NCBI RefSeq assembly: GCF_037126465.1
Contig: NC_088204.1
Coordinates: 20,404,804-20,468,803, forward strand
Direction: 5' to 3'
Length of the DNA: 64,000 nucleotides
Source: Ornithodoros turicata
Lineage: Eukaryota; Arthropoda; Arachnida; Ixodida; Argasidae
Both the position numbers and the translations under genes were made by a program. The notes under the pieces were generated by a model. The model saw only the letters and a program-made list of their open reading frames with translations. It ran no database searches and was not told where the DNA came from. Position 1 is the first letter of the stretch; every line of letters starts with the position of its first letter. This document shows positions 24,601 to 32,394 of the stretch, in pieces.

Positions 24601-24903
24601 TACAAGTTTATGCCGACAACGCCGTCTAGCGTTGGAAAAATAAGAACTGCGTCTCTAAAATACATCAGCTATGAACTTGTGAACAAACGAGGGCTCCACT
24701 TAAAATTTGTTGAAATCAGATCCATGAACAGTGCAGTGCTACGAAGGTAGGTGAAGGAGTGTCCTTTTGACGAAGATTAAGACGGATTTGGATTGGATTT
24801 TGTCGTTCTTTGCAGCCAAAGAAGTGAGTCCACGTTGAAGATGTGTCCCGAAAACACGAACAGAGTACAACCCTACGACACGGTTCCGCTGATACCCTGC
24901 TGA
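6565..24903 (+). CDS. Pancreatic-lipase-like secreted triacylglycerol lipase, ten exons
   Basis: A secreted lipase expected to hydrolyse acylglycerol or phospholipid esters outside the cell. Exons: 6565-6634, 14629-14906, 16759-16905, 20765-20873, 20997-21116, 22545-22676, 22742-23002, 24382-24502, 24573-24746, 24816-24903. They total exactly 1500 nt, giving 499 residues. All introns are GT-AG with compatible phases. Residues 1-20 form a signal peptide. The catalytic triad is complete: Ser181 (VGHSLGSH), Asp204 (GLDPAQ), His295 (SCNH). Cys269 and Cys293 bracket a 23-residue lid, the same length as in human pancreatic lipase. From about residue 375 a C-terminal PLAT-like domain runs to the final IPC. 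Domain order matches the pancreatic lipase family. Introns 1, 3 and 5 in particular are loaded with mobile elements. AATAAA follows at 24918. The exon 9 start at 24573 is preferred over an in-frame alternative near 24629 because it fills out the PLAT domain. Confidence 0.92.
7747..7817 (+). repeat. Repeat 3' end, CAAGTCGGCCTACGC family
   Basis: Reads CAAGTCGGCCTACGCTTGAC, then pyrimidine-rich sequence, then TTTTCAATAAGCATATGCCC and a C run. The same order appears in reverse at 59186-59268 and, more diverged, at 18508-18590. It is probably the 3' terminus of a retroposon with a C-rich tail. Confidence 0.5.
8013..8216. mobile_element. Short insertion flanked by 12-bp direct repeat
   Basis: ATTGAAAACATG occurs at 8013-8024 and again at 8205-8216, consistent with a target-site duplication around about 180 bp. 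The insert contains an inner hairpin: AGAGAGGAATAGCAGTGAGG pairs with CCTCACTGCTATTCCTCTCT. No coding capacity. Confidence 0.55.
8991..9243 (-). mobile_element. tRNA-containing element with 28-bp inverted ends
   Basis: Ends CGATGAAAGATGAAAGCCAC (TGAAAAGG) at 8991-9018 and the near-perfect reverse complement at 9216-9243 enclose a tRNA-like sequence on the minus strand. It is probably tRNA-derived SINE material; tRNA-derived SINEs such as Ruka are reported from hard ticks, but identity with Ruka cannot be tested here. Confidence 0.55.
9022..9093 (-). tRNA. tRNA-like sequence, anticodon GGT (Thr-like), likely SINE head or pseudogene
   Basis: The minus strand folds as a 72-nt cloverleaf: acceptor GTTAGCT/AGCTGGC, T arm GTGGG-TTCGATC-CCTAC, anticodon stem CTGGA/TCCAG with loop CCGGTAA. 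Position 33 is C instead of the invariant T and the D stem has a mismatch, so translation use is doubtful. Box A- and box B-like sequences are preserved. Confidence 0.55.
9581..9617 (+). repeat. (TG)n plus G17 tract
   Basis: A TG dinucleotide run (about 10 units) passing directly into 17 consecutive G. Confidence 0.95.
10262..10510. mobile_element. CAACACC-type inverted-repeat element, copy 3
   Basis: Starts CAACACCTCCTAGATAG and ends CTATCTAGGAGGTGTTG, an exact 17-bp inverted pair. The related termini occur at 15998-16443 and 21632-22046. Non-coding, 249 bp. Confidence 0.6.
10555..10795 (-). mobile_element. tRNA-derived SINE, minus strand
   Basis: On the minus strand the head CTGGCCATGTCACGTCGAG and box-B-like AGGTTCGAATCCCGG are followed by the body (TCAGACGCTGTCAGACATAC, GTCGGCCCAGGACGCACAGT) and a trinucleotide ACC tail. 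It matches the plus-strand copy at 42141-42390 over its whole length. Confidence 0.75.
11820..12310 (+). pseudogene. 5'-truncated LINE, RT C-terminus and 3' UTR
   Basis: The frame starting at 11872 reads LRRTITSIIYRLGLNVAFTP, then LCPCFKTPSTVKHILIDCQK, the cysteine-histidine knuckle found at the end of I/R1-like ORF2 proteins. It is interrupted by TAG near 12064, but the same frame continues RQLEASGTPSLALPQLLGPS. It ends in a TCATCATC-rich tail near 12300. The insertion lies inside lipase intron 1 in sense orientation. Confidence 0.65.
12573..12820. mobile_element. Family B hairpin MITE, copy 1
   Basis: Ends CACTCTTAAAAATGAG and CATTTCTAAGAGTG. The central inverted arms include AACGTGGGGCGGAGCC and GGCGTACGCCTCCCGTTTTC. 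Non-coding. Confidence 0.75.
12903..13140. mobile_element. Family A hairpin MITE, copy 1
   Basis: Starts CACTGGTAAAACAGAAC and ends GTTCTGTTTTAACAGT. The centre carries diverged forms of the TGTCCCAGATAGGCGCC core seen in copies at 19170, 26697 and 27960. Confidence 0.7.
14629..14906 (+). CDS. Lipase 1 exon 2
   Basis: N-terminal lipase segment: ECFGELGCFRTGG, RPISILPNS, NTTFLLFTRKNP, and TKIIIHGW, the conserved beta strand before the oxyanion region. Bounded by ACGTGCAG and GTATGT. The corresponding exon of gene 2 is three bases shorter, compensated by its longer exon 1. Confidence 0.9.
15998..16443. mobile_element. CAACGCC-type inverted-repeat element, copy 1
   Basis: Starts CAACGCCACCTAGATACAGA and ends TCTATCTAGGTGGTGTTG; about 30 bp at the two ends pair, including AGGCCTGCTTA against TAAGCAGGCT. 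The interior is clearly alignable by eye with 21632-22046. A SINE scrap inserted near its right end. Confidence 0.7.
16375..16405 (+). mobile_element. Minimal SINE 3' fragment with 15-bp target duplication
   Basis: The insert CGGCAAGCCCTTTCACCATC plus a CAC tail (31 bp) matches the last part of the SINE at 42141-42390. It is flanked by CGACGAGTAAGCAGG at 16360-16374 and 16406-16420. Confidence 0.75.
16759..16905 (+). CDS. Lipase 1 exon 3
   Basis: 49 codons. Holds the conserved [15 protein letters not shown] and QATANTRLVGAEVA segments of pancreatic lipases. Acceptor CCCAG, donor GTAAGC, both phase 0. At 37 of 49 positions it is identical to exon 3 of lipase 2. Confidence 0.92.
18508..18590 (-). 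repeat. Repeat 3' end with C tract, minus strand
   Basis: Read on the minus strand: AATCAGCCAAGACAACCTGC, a C run, CTTTCCTTTCAATAAATATA, then a second C run. It is a diverged relative of 7747-7817 and 59186-59268. Confidence 0.45.
19170..19407. mobile_element. Family A hairpin MITE, copy 2
   Basis: CACTGTTAAAACAGAACTTC at left and its reverse complement at right, with TA on both sides. The centre has an inverted pair GGAGGCGCCTATCTGGGACA / TGTCCCAGATAGGCGCCTCC separated by AGATAATC-like bases, so the whole 238 bp can fold into one stem. Confidence 0.85.
19410..19467 (-). mobile_element. Family B terminus fused to SINE tail
   Basis: CACTCTTAAAAATGA, the left end of a family B MITE, passes straight into ATGGTGGTGG repeats and GATAGGGCTTGCCGT. 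That is the reverse complement of the SINE 3' end. The rest of the MITE is missing. Confidence 0.6.
19483..19731. mobile_element. Family B hairpin MITE, copy 2
   Basis: CACTCTTAAAAATGAACTTC at left and GAAGTTCATTTTTAAGAGTG at right with flanking TA. The central arms are GGCGTACGCCTTTTTTGTGA and its near reverse complement. Confidence 0.85.
20765..20873 (+). CDS. Lipase 1 exon 4 (nucleophile Ser)
   Basis: Encodes [20 protein letters not shown], with the nucleophile elbow G-H-S-L-G (Ser181). Acceptor CCTTAG, donor GTAAGC, phase 1. Confidence 0.93.
20997..21116 (+). CDS. Lipase 1 exon 5 (catalytic Asp)
   Basis: Encodes LDPAQPYFKKMP followed by VRIDPTDADFVEIIHTDG. Asp204 in the GLDPAQ motif is the expected triad residue. 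Donor GTGAGT. The preceding intron is only 123 bp. Confidence 0.92.
21632..22046. mobile_element. CAACGCC-type inverted-repeat element, copy 2
   Basis: Starts CAACGCCACCTCGATACAGA and ends CTGTCTAGGTGGTGTTG. The interior aligns with copy 1 through landmarks such as TTGCCTCCTCTCCCTCCTTC and GACGAGTAAGCAGGCTTTCT. It lacks the SINE insertion, which shows the pre-insertion state. Confidence 0.7.
22247..22500 (-). pseudogene. Charged repeat protein fragment, mobile-element-like
   Basis: A minus-strand frame with a repeating pattern of about 15-20 residues: RRCRMTEEGRARQALADQRR, then AQMSVEEKARYAEAESERIS, then KMSEEQKAQRAEEENEE. Such M(S/T)xEExAR repeats are common near the N-terminus of Helitron/PIF1-like proteins in arthropods, but no helicase or Rep domain is nearby, so assignment is tentative. 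It sits antisense in lipase intron 5 and is probably a stranded transposon exon. Confidence 0.4.
22545..22676 (+). CDS. Lipase 1 exon 6
   Basis: Encodes YDPVGHLDFYPNGGVHMPGC, the strongly conserved segment before the lid. The last Cys (residue 269) opens the lid disulfide. Acceptor ACGCAG, donor GTAATT. Confidence 0.92.
22742..23002 (+). CDS. Lipase 1 exon 7 (catalytic His)
   Basis: Continues the lid and closes it at Cys293. SCNHQRAVEYFTDSI contains His295. Cysteine-rich NKGSCSDCGPDGSQCAPFG and HADRW follow, as in pancreatic lipases. Donor GTGAGT. The phase-1 join to exon 8 is consistent. Confidence 0.93.
23360..23830 (+). pseudogene. Degraded LINE C-terminal fragment (intron 7)
   Basis: Shifted frames read NVAHTPPRMYRIRKR, SPTKLCHL and TIEDTEQVIVHC, resembling the knuckle and tail of I/R1-type ORF2. 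It is broken by several stops. The rest of intron 7 (23831-24381) holds a C14 run near 23997-24010 and no gene. Confidence 0.45.
24382..24502 (+). CDS. Lipase 1 exon 8 (PLAT start)
   Basis: Encodes FEYIVYVNIEGD and RLRGYILLTLQGNEG, the first strands of the PLAT beta-sandwich that binds colipase or substrate interfaces in vertebrate homologues. Donor GTATGA, phase 2. Confidence 0.88.
24573..24746 (+). CDS. Lipase 1 exon 9
   Basis: Encodes VLQIWPTTRYKFMPTTPSS and VGKIRTASLKYISYELVN, the middle of the PLAT domain. Acceptor CCACTCAG, donor GTAGGT. A downstream in-frame acceptor (GTCTAG, about 24629) would delete 19 residues. Confidence 0.8.
24816..24903 (+). CDS. Lipase 1 exon 10 (C-terminus)
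   Basis: Encodes TLKMCPENTNRVQPYDTVPL and ends IPC-stop. The closing Cys pattern matches the C-terminal disulfide of the pancreatic lipase PLAT domain. Confidence 0.9.
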
Positions 24904-24917
24904 GAAATGACTTCACG

Positions 24918-24927
24918 AATAAATAAA
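24918..24927 (+). terminator. Polyadenylation signal of lipase 1
   Basis: Overlapping AATAAATAAA 15 bases after the stop codon, followed by sequence able to serve as cleavage site. Confidence 0.75.
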
Positions 24928-26153
24928 CTGACGCCAACTATGATGATGCTACGTGTCTCATTCAGTCCCTCGTTCTTTCGTACTGAAATGCTCTCTGAAG
25001 CGGACACTGAATTGATATGTTTTCTTTGAACATAAAATTAAGTCTCAAGCAAGTTGGTGTAGATTCGAATTTGTGAGTGCGGGAAAAAGAAAGACATACA
25101 AGACAGAACGCGAAGTGTTTACCCTATGTCAGCCTTACCAATGTTCAGGGGTTCTAGAAGGTCTCAAGAAGGCCTGAAGTTCAGTTGCCGACTGGTATCC
25201 GCTTTCGCCTTCTTGTCTTACTATTGCCACTTTGCCGAAACAAACTTTCATTCCCGGTTATGAGTCTTGTCCTGTGTGCTTCGCGTGTTGTCTCGTGTCT
25301 TGTGTACCTTGCCAACGTGTGACCAGGGCCGGTTCTAGGGCTGTGCGGGGCCTGAGGCAAACGCACATCGCGGGGCCTGTTTCACACCAACAGTAATGAA
25401 AAGATAAGAAATGATAAGATAGTCGCAGTGGGAGATTTTAACAGTACTTGAAATGGCAGCAGAAGAGAAGGGTGCGAAAACTCTGCTTGCAAACGCGGTC
25501 AACCCGACTCAAAGTTGCCAACCCGAACAGGGCCGTGTCTCCTTTTCGAACCTCGAGGGTCATTCGCGTCATCCGTGTGTTCATTGTTGTTGCAATATGT
25601 GGTTTCTTGATTGTTATAACATCAACCTCCCGTTGCACCAATGACGCTCAACAGAGAATGGAGTTCACAGAGCTCGTGGTTCCGGTTTGCGAGCTTTGCG
25701 TTCAACACTCACACCGCCCTAAAACTCGGCTCACACCTCCACTCGGTGGAACCGTTCATGTAGGCAGGCTCACAGGGCGCAGACCAGGCATCATGTTGTC
25801 ACCTGTTTGGTCGGCTATTTATTGAACTAAGTCGTGCGGAACCCACACCGAATGGTTTATAGTCGTAAGAGGAAGAATGGGGTGGGCAGTTCTTCTGCGG
25901 ATTGTTCTTAAAAGTGGGACTTTTTCTGATCACATGACGGAATGGCACATAACACATTCTTCTCTCATTTCTGTTTTAGTCGAAGATCGCGCGTGTGATT
26001 AAGTGCATACTTGATACTTAAAAAAAAGAAGTAATCCCTGGTCGAGGGCTTCGTGCGCGGGGCCTAGGACGGTCGCCTTACTCGTCCCCCCCCCCCCCTA
26101 TCGCTTGCCCTGCGTGTGATCACTCCTTTGTGTAACAGAAAGGAGGCAATATA
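24928..26153. other. Intergenic, no gene recognised
   Basis: Open frames near 25440-25825 overlap on both strands but show no domain and no splice-consistent partner. A C10 tract lies near 26089. Confidence 0.35.
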
Positions 26154-26542
26154 CACTGTAAACTGAAAAACACCCTTATGGGTGTAAATGGCTTGTCCTA
26201 TAACTCACACCACTTTTTACACCGTATTGTCTGGAACACGCTTTTTAGAGGGTGTATTCTGTGTAAAACACCATTTGAAAGAGTGCTTTTCCTTGAAAAT
26301 GCCTTCTTTTAAACCCCTGAAGAATGCCCACCTAGGAGGGTGTAAGATTGTTAAACACTCTCCTAAAAGGGTGTATAAAGGGTGCAAAAGACGGCGTTTT
26401 CAAAGAAAAGCGTCCTTTCAAATGGTGTTTTACACAGAATACACCCTCTAAAAAGTGTGTTCCAGACCATACGGTGTAAAAAGTAGTGTGAGTTATAGGA
26501 CAAGCCATTAACACCCACAAGGGTGTTTTTCAGTTTACAGTG
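26154..26542. mobile_element. Family D hairpin MITE (389 bp)
   Basis: CACTGTAAACTGAAAAACAC at left is mirrored by GTGTTTTTCAGTTTACAGTG at right, TA on both sides. The arms pair over most of the length, e.g. ACCATTTGAAAGAGTGCTTT with AAAGCGTCCTTTCAAATGGT. The overlapping open frames here are by-products of the palindrome. Confidence 0.85.
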
Positions 26543-26696
26543 TAGGGTCATAATGGATGATAGGAAGCAATTTGCAGGCGGAACCGCAACACTCCACAAG
26601 GAATAACTCTTCTTTCTCAGGCTTCCAGTATTCTTTAAGCTTGCGGTGATCGGCCATCGCCATTTGGCGGAGCGTGTCAGTTCAGAGCTGCAGGTA

Positions 26697-26933
26697 CACT
26701 GTTAAAACAAAACTTCACCACATAGCACGCTCCTAGCCAACCATCATTCCGAATGATATCATTCTGTGCATTGATTTGCTGAAAATGAGAGGAGGCGCCT
26801 ATCTGGGACAGATTATCTTGTCCCAGATAGGCGCCTCCCCCCTGTTTTTAACGAATCATGACACAGAATGATATCATTCGCTATGATGGTTGGTGAGGAG
26901 CGTGCTCTGTGGTGAAGTTCTGTTTTAACAGTG
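26697..26933. mobile_element. Family A hairpin MITE, copy 3
   Basis: Same ends and GGCGCCTATCTGGGACA core as 19170-19407; TA flanks on both sides. Confidence 0.85.
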
Positions 26934-27959
26934 TACGAAATTCGTTACGATTCGTAAGCAGCAATCACGGTGGCTTTGGTTGGTTTCTGGTAGGGAAACG
27001 TGATGCCCCTTCCCCTCTACCCCTTCAGTTGGGGTTAGACAATAAGGGTTTCGTTAAGCAAACTGGGAATGGGTTTCCAGTTCTGCTTCGTTTACCTGCA
27101 CGCCCTCAAGACTACGATGTTCAAGGGCCGCTTACATCACACGATAAGAGCGATGCAAAGAAAGAAGCAACAATCGACTAGAACTGGTTGATATATCTTC
27201 TGAGAGTGCCCTGCAGGGTCTGGAGGAGTGAACAGACTGCAACTCAGACTTGGACCCTCCTCAAGACTCCAGTACCGGAAAGCCATTTTGTGTTCTCTAC
27301 GGGACTATACATCAAGGGGTCGTATTCGCACGTTCCTTCCCCTGACCCTAATAGAATTCCCCGAGAACTACGTCATTTTTACGTGATCTGCCCACTGGTA
27401 GGCAAACCAAGCACACGTTGTCATATATGCTAGAAGACGCGAATAATTCCACGGCAGGCCGGCACCCACCACTGCGACGTTTCAGTCACTGCAATTTTTA
27501 CAAAATACGGAGAACTCTATTCCTAGCCAAATATCCCTCACGTCCAATCACCCAGACAGATGCCGTCGTATAGTTATGCTCAACCACAAAACATTATCTA
27601 GTAGAAAACCAAGACAGCAAGGTGAATGCAGAAGCATATGCAGAAGAAGGGACAACTTACACCGTACACAACTGTACACCAACTTATATGAAAGTTAAAT
27701 TTTCACCATGATGCTATGGCTGTCCTGAAAGTCCCCGTTCGTTTTTGTGAAGTTCGTTGCTCTACGGCGAACTTCCTTCAGATAGCAACTTAAGGAAAGA
27801 GCACGGTCTGCAAAATAGCCTTCTACGGGAGGTACGACACGAGGACCCATGTGCCTACCGCAAGGTTTTGAGAATGGATGCGGCCGCTTTTGAATACGTT
27901 CTGCTCCGCATAGCAAAGCGCATAATGAGAGTATAGAGATGAATATGCGGGACATTATA
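26934..27959. other. Intergenic, no gene recognised
   Basis: A plus-strand frame 27188-27433 (KTPVPESHFVFSTGLYIKGS) and an earlier one up to 27181 have no recognisable domain or signal peptide. They could be decayed exons. Confidence 0.3.
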
Positions 27960-28196
27960 CACTGTTAAAACAGAACTTCACCACATAGCACGCTCCTAGC
28001 CAACCACCATTCCGAATGATATCATTCTGTGCATTGATTTGGTGAAAATGGGAGGAGGCGCCTATCTGGGACAGATTATCTTGTCCCAGATAGGCGCCTC
28101 CCCCCTGTTTTGAACAAATCATGACACAGAATGATATCATTCGGTATGATGGTTGGCTAGGAGCGTGCTATGTGGTGAAGTTCTGTTTTAACAGTG
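27960..28196. mobile_element. Family A hairpin MITE, copy 4
   Basis: Nearly identical by eye to 26697-26933, which suggests recent activity. TA flanks at both ends. Confidence 0.85.
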
Positions 28197-28403
28197 TACT
28201 AGCCAGTGATCGTTTTTCCGTAACCCATCTGCAACATGTTCCTTCGAATTATGTGCGCTTAAACATGCCCCTAAATGCATAAAGCGTTCGTAAATAAGAC
28301 TGAGCGGGAAAGAGTGTAGGAGAGAGTGCTATGAAGGCTGTGTGTCTTCGTTTTCTACCGTGACTCCGCAGCAGTGTGACGGTGATGAATGTGATGTAAA
28401 GCA

Positions 28404-28641
28404 CACTCTTAGAAATGAACTTCACCACATAGCACGCTCCTAGCCAACCATCATCCCGAATGACAACGTTCTCGCCCCTGATTTGTTGAAAACGGGAGGA
28501 GGAGCCTATTTTGTGCCGTGCATAATGGCCACAAAATAGGCTCCTCCTCCCGTTTTCAACAAATCTAGAGCGAGAACGTTGTCGTTCGGGGTGATGGTTG
28601 GCTAGGAGCGTGCTCTGTGGTGAAGTTCATTTTTAAGAGTG
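28404..28641. mobile_element. Family B hairpin MITE, copy 3 (variant core)
   Basis: Ends CACTCTTAGAAATGAAC and GTTCATTTTTAAGAGTG, flanked by CA rather than TA. The core is a variant: GGAGGAGCCTATTTTGTG pairs with CACAAAATAGGCTCCTCC. Confidence 0.8.
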
Positions 28642-28682
28642 CAGAGACGGCTTTGGCGTAAAGGTCGCACCTTTAGAACACA

Positions 28683-29190
28683 GTAAAAGCAGCTTAATCG
28701 CACAGCACACTCTGCGCCAACCATTGCCGCGAATAATAGCCATGGCTCACTTCTGATTGGAAGACACAGTGGAGCGTACACCTTTTTGTCTCAATGGTGT
28801 GTGTGTGTGTGGTAGTTCTGCCGCACGTTCTGCTAAAGCAGGAAACCTTGCCCTCTTCCTGCAGAAGGCAGGTCTTGCTCCAAGACCCATCTAACAGTTT
28901 GCTCCCCCCGACGAACTCATGCACCCTCTACGCACCTCTATCCTCCATCCGGCTTGCTTCTTTTCTTCTTTTTGCTAAAGTCGTGACGATGCCCACTTCT
29001 GTGTGGAAAACAACGGCGAGTCGATCCTGCCATAACCCCCCTCCCTTGTGTCAATTCGGATATATGATAAGTGACACAAAAAACCGTTCGCCCTCCTCTC
29101 TCTTCGAATCAGAAGCGATGATCCTATCGCTCGTGGCCATAGTTGGAGCATAGCCTGCTATGCCTCGAGGTTCAGTTTTTGGAGTGCAGA
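28683..29190. mobile_element. Family C MITE remnant split by insertions
   Basis: Left part GCGCCAACCATTGCCGCGAA and right part TTCGAATCAGAAGCGATGAT correspond to the arms of family C (compare 57319-57567). Between them lie about 250 bp with a (TG)n run and, near 28980-29045, a SINE-like 3' scrap (GTCGTGACGATGCCCACTTC). Confidence 0.45.
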
Positions 29191-29719
29191 AATGGGATGG
29201 TTCAGTTACGATCCCCTCCTCTGGGAGCTTCCAATTCCTGCGTTTCATTGGCCCCATTGCTTTAGGCGTTGGACAGGCCATGTTTTTGTGTCTGCTGCCT
29301 TCGTACACTACTCATTGCAGTAAAACGTTCATCGCATATACCGGTGGCATAGCGAGGTAAAGTTCACCACCATGAACCCGCACCGTTGGTAGTGCAATTA
29401 GAACGGGAGAAGAACATGTCTTGGAAATGATCCTCTCCCACTCTACTAACTACCCTTACGATCTTTCCTGATTTCTTTTTTTTGGGGGGTGGGGGGTGGG
29501 GGTGGGGGGGTTAGTACGTTACCGTCCCATACATACATATAAAATTATGGGACAAAACGAAATTTACGAATTCGCACTTTTTGCATATCGCGTTGTATAA
29601 GAAGCTCCCCCAGTTAATAATTACGAAATAATGCTATGGCAAAGCGAGACGCTATAACGTAAGTTCGTCAATATGTTGCATTTTTAGCACTAGCTTTATC
29701 CAGATTTAAAACACGTTAC
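29191..29719. other. Intergenic, G-rich run
   Basis: No gene. 29480-29512 is a T tract followed by an interrupted G run (GGGGGGTGGGGGGTGGGGG). Confidence 0.5.
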
Positions 29720-29850
29720 TTTGAAGCGCTGTGGCAGTTCCCAAACTTTGTGGCCGCGATGGATGGCAAACACGCAAAAATAGTGAAACCGAGGAAAACT
29801 GGCTCCGTTTATTACAACTGTTCGTCCTCGTTGATGCTTGTAAGGACACA
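29720..29850 (+). pseudogene. PIF/Harbinger transposase fragment
   Basis: Reads LWQFPNFVAAMDGKHAKIVK followed by PRKTGSVYYN. This is the signature around the first catalytic Asp of DDE_Tnp_4 (HARBI1-like) transposases. The match stops after YYN and no second catalytic region is found, so it is a small relic. Confidence 0.7.
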
Positions 29851-31299
29851 ATGTATGCACACAGTGGCCTCCCGCGAGCGCACTGCAAGACGTAATGGTG
29901 AACACAGGGTGCTACCTGTAAGCTTGTGTAATTACAGCCCTAAAATATAAATTTTGAGCCCCTTTGGCTTACCTGGCGTGACTGCTCCCACATTTTCTCG
30001 TTTTTAAACGAAACTACCAGCATCCTGAGCCGATAGCTTTTGGTTTGGAATGCGAGCATGCAGCCAACTCGTTATTAATAATTAACGCGTTCTTAACTGA
30101 TACAACGACTACGCCGTGGATATGGGGACCCAAAACGTGCTTTGGTGTACATACATACCGTTGCTTCGGCATCCAGGTGTCTCTTTTTCATTTCAAAAAC
30201 GATCTGTTCTCACATGGCATGTTTCCATGGTACATTTCGGTATTGCTCATCGGCAAGTTTCCACCAAATCGAGTGTTGCTCTAGCGGTTGTATTAGATAA
30301 AAACAAAAGAGCTTGTCACATTGGCAACAGAAGGTGACTTTTTTTTTTCTTTTTTTCTATCGTCCTCCCGGAAGGCTCTGCGCGTCAGTCGTCAGATTCT
30401 GTGCCCCGCGAACAAACTATCCGCGTGGTTCTTTCTGACGGGCGGAGCTGCCGAGCGCAGTGATGCTGCACAAGGCTCTTTCATATCTCGCGAAAAATAA
30501 GATAAGAACGTGCGCGGTTCCTAGATTCTGCTGTACGATAAGCCCCGCCTGCGATCGAATGGTTTGATGATTGGGTGATTACGCTGATACCTCCTTCTCC
30601 TCCTTCAGTCGCTGCGCAGTCAGAAAAGGCGCTCGTGTGAATACACGGTTACTATCATAATAGAGATTACGTTTTGCGTACCGGCACCGCTCGCACACTC
30701 CTTCGATGGTGGCCGGCTAGGTATGTCTCGTATATGCATTATGTTTTCAATCCATGTACAGCCGCTGCCAGACTTAACTGTAACGCGCCAGTCCGTGTCT
30801 TTCTAAACACATTCCAAGTGCCGGGAACAAGCATTTCATTTGCAGAAATCCCACACCGGCAGCAGTTTTTAGGTTGTTATGCTGCCGGTATGGTCTCCTG
30901 CAAATAAAATCCGTGTCTTTCACAGAAAGTAGTGTCGCGGTGCGTTCGCGTCTGAGTTTGAGACTGCGTCCGAAACATAGATCTGATGATGTGTCGAGAC
31001 ATACACCGCTTCACGGCAGCGGCATGACATGCTCAGTTAGGCAGCTATCGCACCTATAGTCGGTCTGCATGGCCCGCACTCATGCTCAATACCGGACATG
31101 CTGCATGCGCTCTACCTGTATACCCCTGGCCTACATTCCAGCAGCAAGCATTCCGCGGCACTGTCGTCCGCGCAGGTGTTCCTGCGTGATGGCTCAATTT
31201 GATGGCAGCTGTACTGAACCAGTGTCGTGTCACGAATAAGTATATATTCTCCCTCAGTAAGGAAGAGGAAGAGGTACGTTCTCGTCGTCATAGCTGTAG
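29851..31299. other. Intergenic, no gene recognised
   Basis: Only short frames. A frame around 30116-30337 and its overlap have no domain. The 5' leader of the LINE that follows may begin near 31250, but its boundary cannot be set. Confidence 0.35.
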
Positions 31300-32394
31300 G
31301 ATTTTAAGGATATTAATGAGGTACGTCAGTACGGAAAAGACGGCATCGTTTGTAGGTCTTCTAACCTGAACGTGATTCGGTCTTTGCTCCAAACCTCTAC
31401 ATTCGGAGGCCTTCCTGTCAAGTCCTACATTCCCCATCACTTAGCGTGCGTCAAAGGGGTGGTGAAGGGGGTTGATGTCTCGTTGCCTGCCAATGAGCTC
31501 CTTGACCTCTTCTCCCATCTCGGGGTGCTTGAAGCTTACTGGTGTAGCGCACCCGGTAACGACGGTCGTGTAGCTACAGAGTCAGTCATAGTGACCTTCG
31601 CGGGGCACAACTGTCCTTCGGAGATAAAATCGTGGCCGCTGATATTTCGCGTGGATTTGTTCAGACGTAGACCGCTGCAATGTAAGCGCTGCTACCGCTT
31701 TGGCCACGTCACTAAGCACTGTAAGTCCGAGATGCGCTGCCGGCGCTGCGGTGATTCCCATGACGAATCTGCTTGTTCCCCTGATTCCTCTTTGAAGTGC
31801 TGTCTATGTGGAGGCGATCACAACGCTGATTTCCCGGCTTGTCCCTGTCGCGATCAGGAAATAGCTCTCTTGGATCTTATGGATTCACGTCACTGCTCTC
31901 GTGTCGAAGCTGCTTCTGTGCTTAAGGGTCGTGGTGATTCGTTTGCCGCTAGGACTCAGGCTTCCGGGCTTGCCCCGGAGAGACTTGAGAAAATGATTAG
32001 TGATGCTGTGGAGTCCGCTGTCGGCAAGCTAAAAGAGGACATTTGCTCTCTCACCTCCCTGCTAGCTTCTCTAACTGCTGCCCTCCAGGACACTGTGTCC
32101 TCAGTGGCGCGGGTTGCTTCTGTGGCTCGTGGTCCTGGCGGCTCGGTGCCTGCCGAGGCAACTCCGCCTCTAGGTTGTACGCCCATTCTTGCTCGCCCCC
32201 CGGGTGACTGCCAGGATTCCGAAATGGATTCCGACATAGATTCCGTACGTTCCTTGCCCAAGCGCGGCGCCTCCCCTGCTGCTTCAGGATCGGGCCCCCC
32301 TCAAGGCAAGCGCAATAAGAAAGGTCGTAAACAGCAAGTGAGTAGTGACGTCCTTGCCACCGCCGTGGCTGAATCCATACTCGCTGATGGATAG
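31300..32394 (+). pseudogene. LINE ORF1, Gag-like zinc-knuckle protein
   Basis: The frame is open from 31300 (just after TAG) to TAG 32392-32394. It opens DFKDINEVRQYGKDG, typical of the RRM-like region of I/Jockey ORF1. Three zinc knuckles follow: CKRCYRFGHVTKHC, CRRCGDSHDESAC and CCLCGGDHNADFPAC. A Ser/Pro-rich tail ends in a basic cluster (GKRNKKGRKQQ). ORF1 protein binds the element RNA. There is no ATG upstream of the conserved region, so the initiation context has been lost or the first codons lie beyond a rearrangement. The last codons overlap the ORF2 start by 8 nt (ATGGATAG). Confidence 0.8.

Noticed and set aside
26188..26599. Overlapping frames on both strands with similar peptide text
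   Set aside because: They are mirror readings of one long palindrome (family D MITE), not genes.
29160..29360. Frame MPRGSVFGVQKWDG as a gene
   Set aside because: Lies in the right flank of a MITE remnant, has no domain, and an antisense frame covers the same bases.
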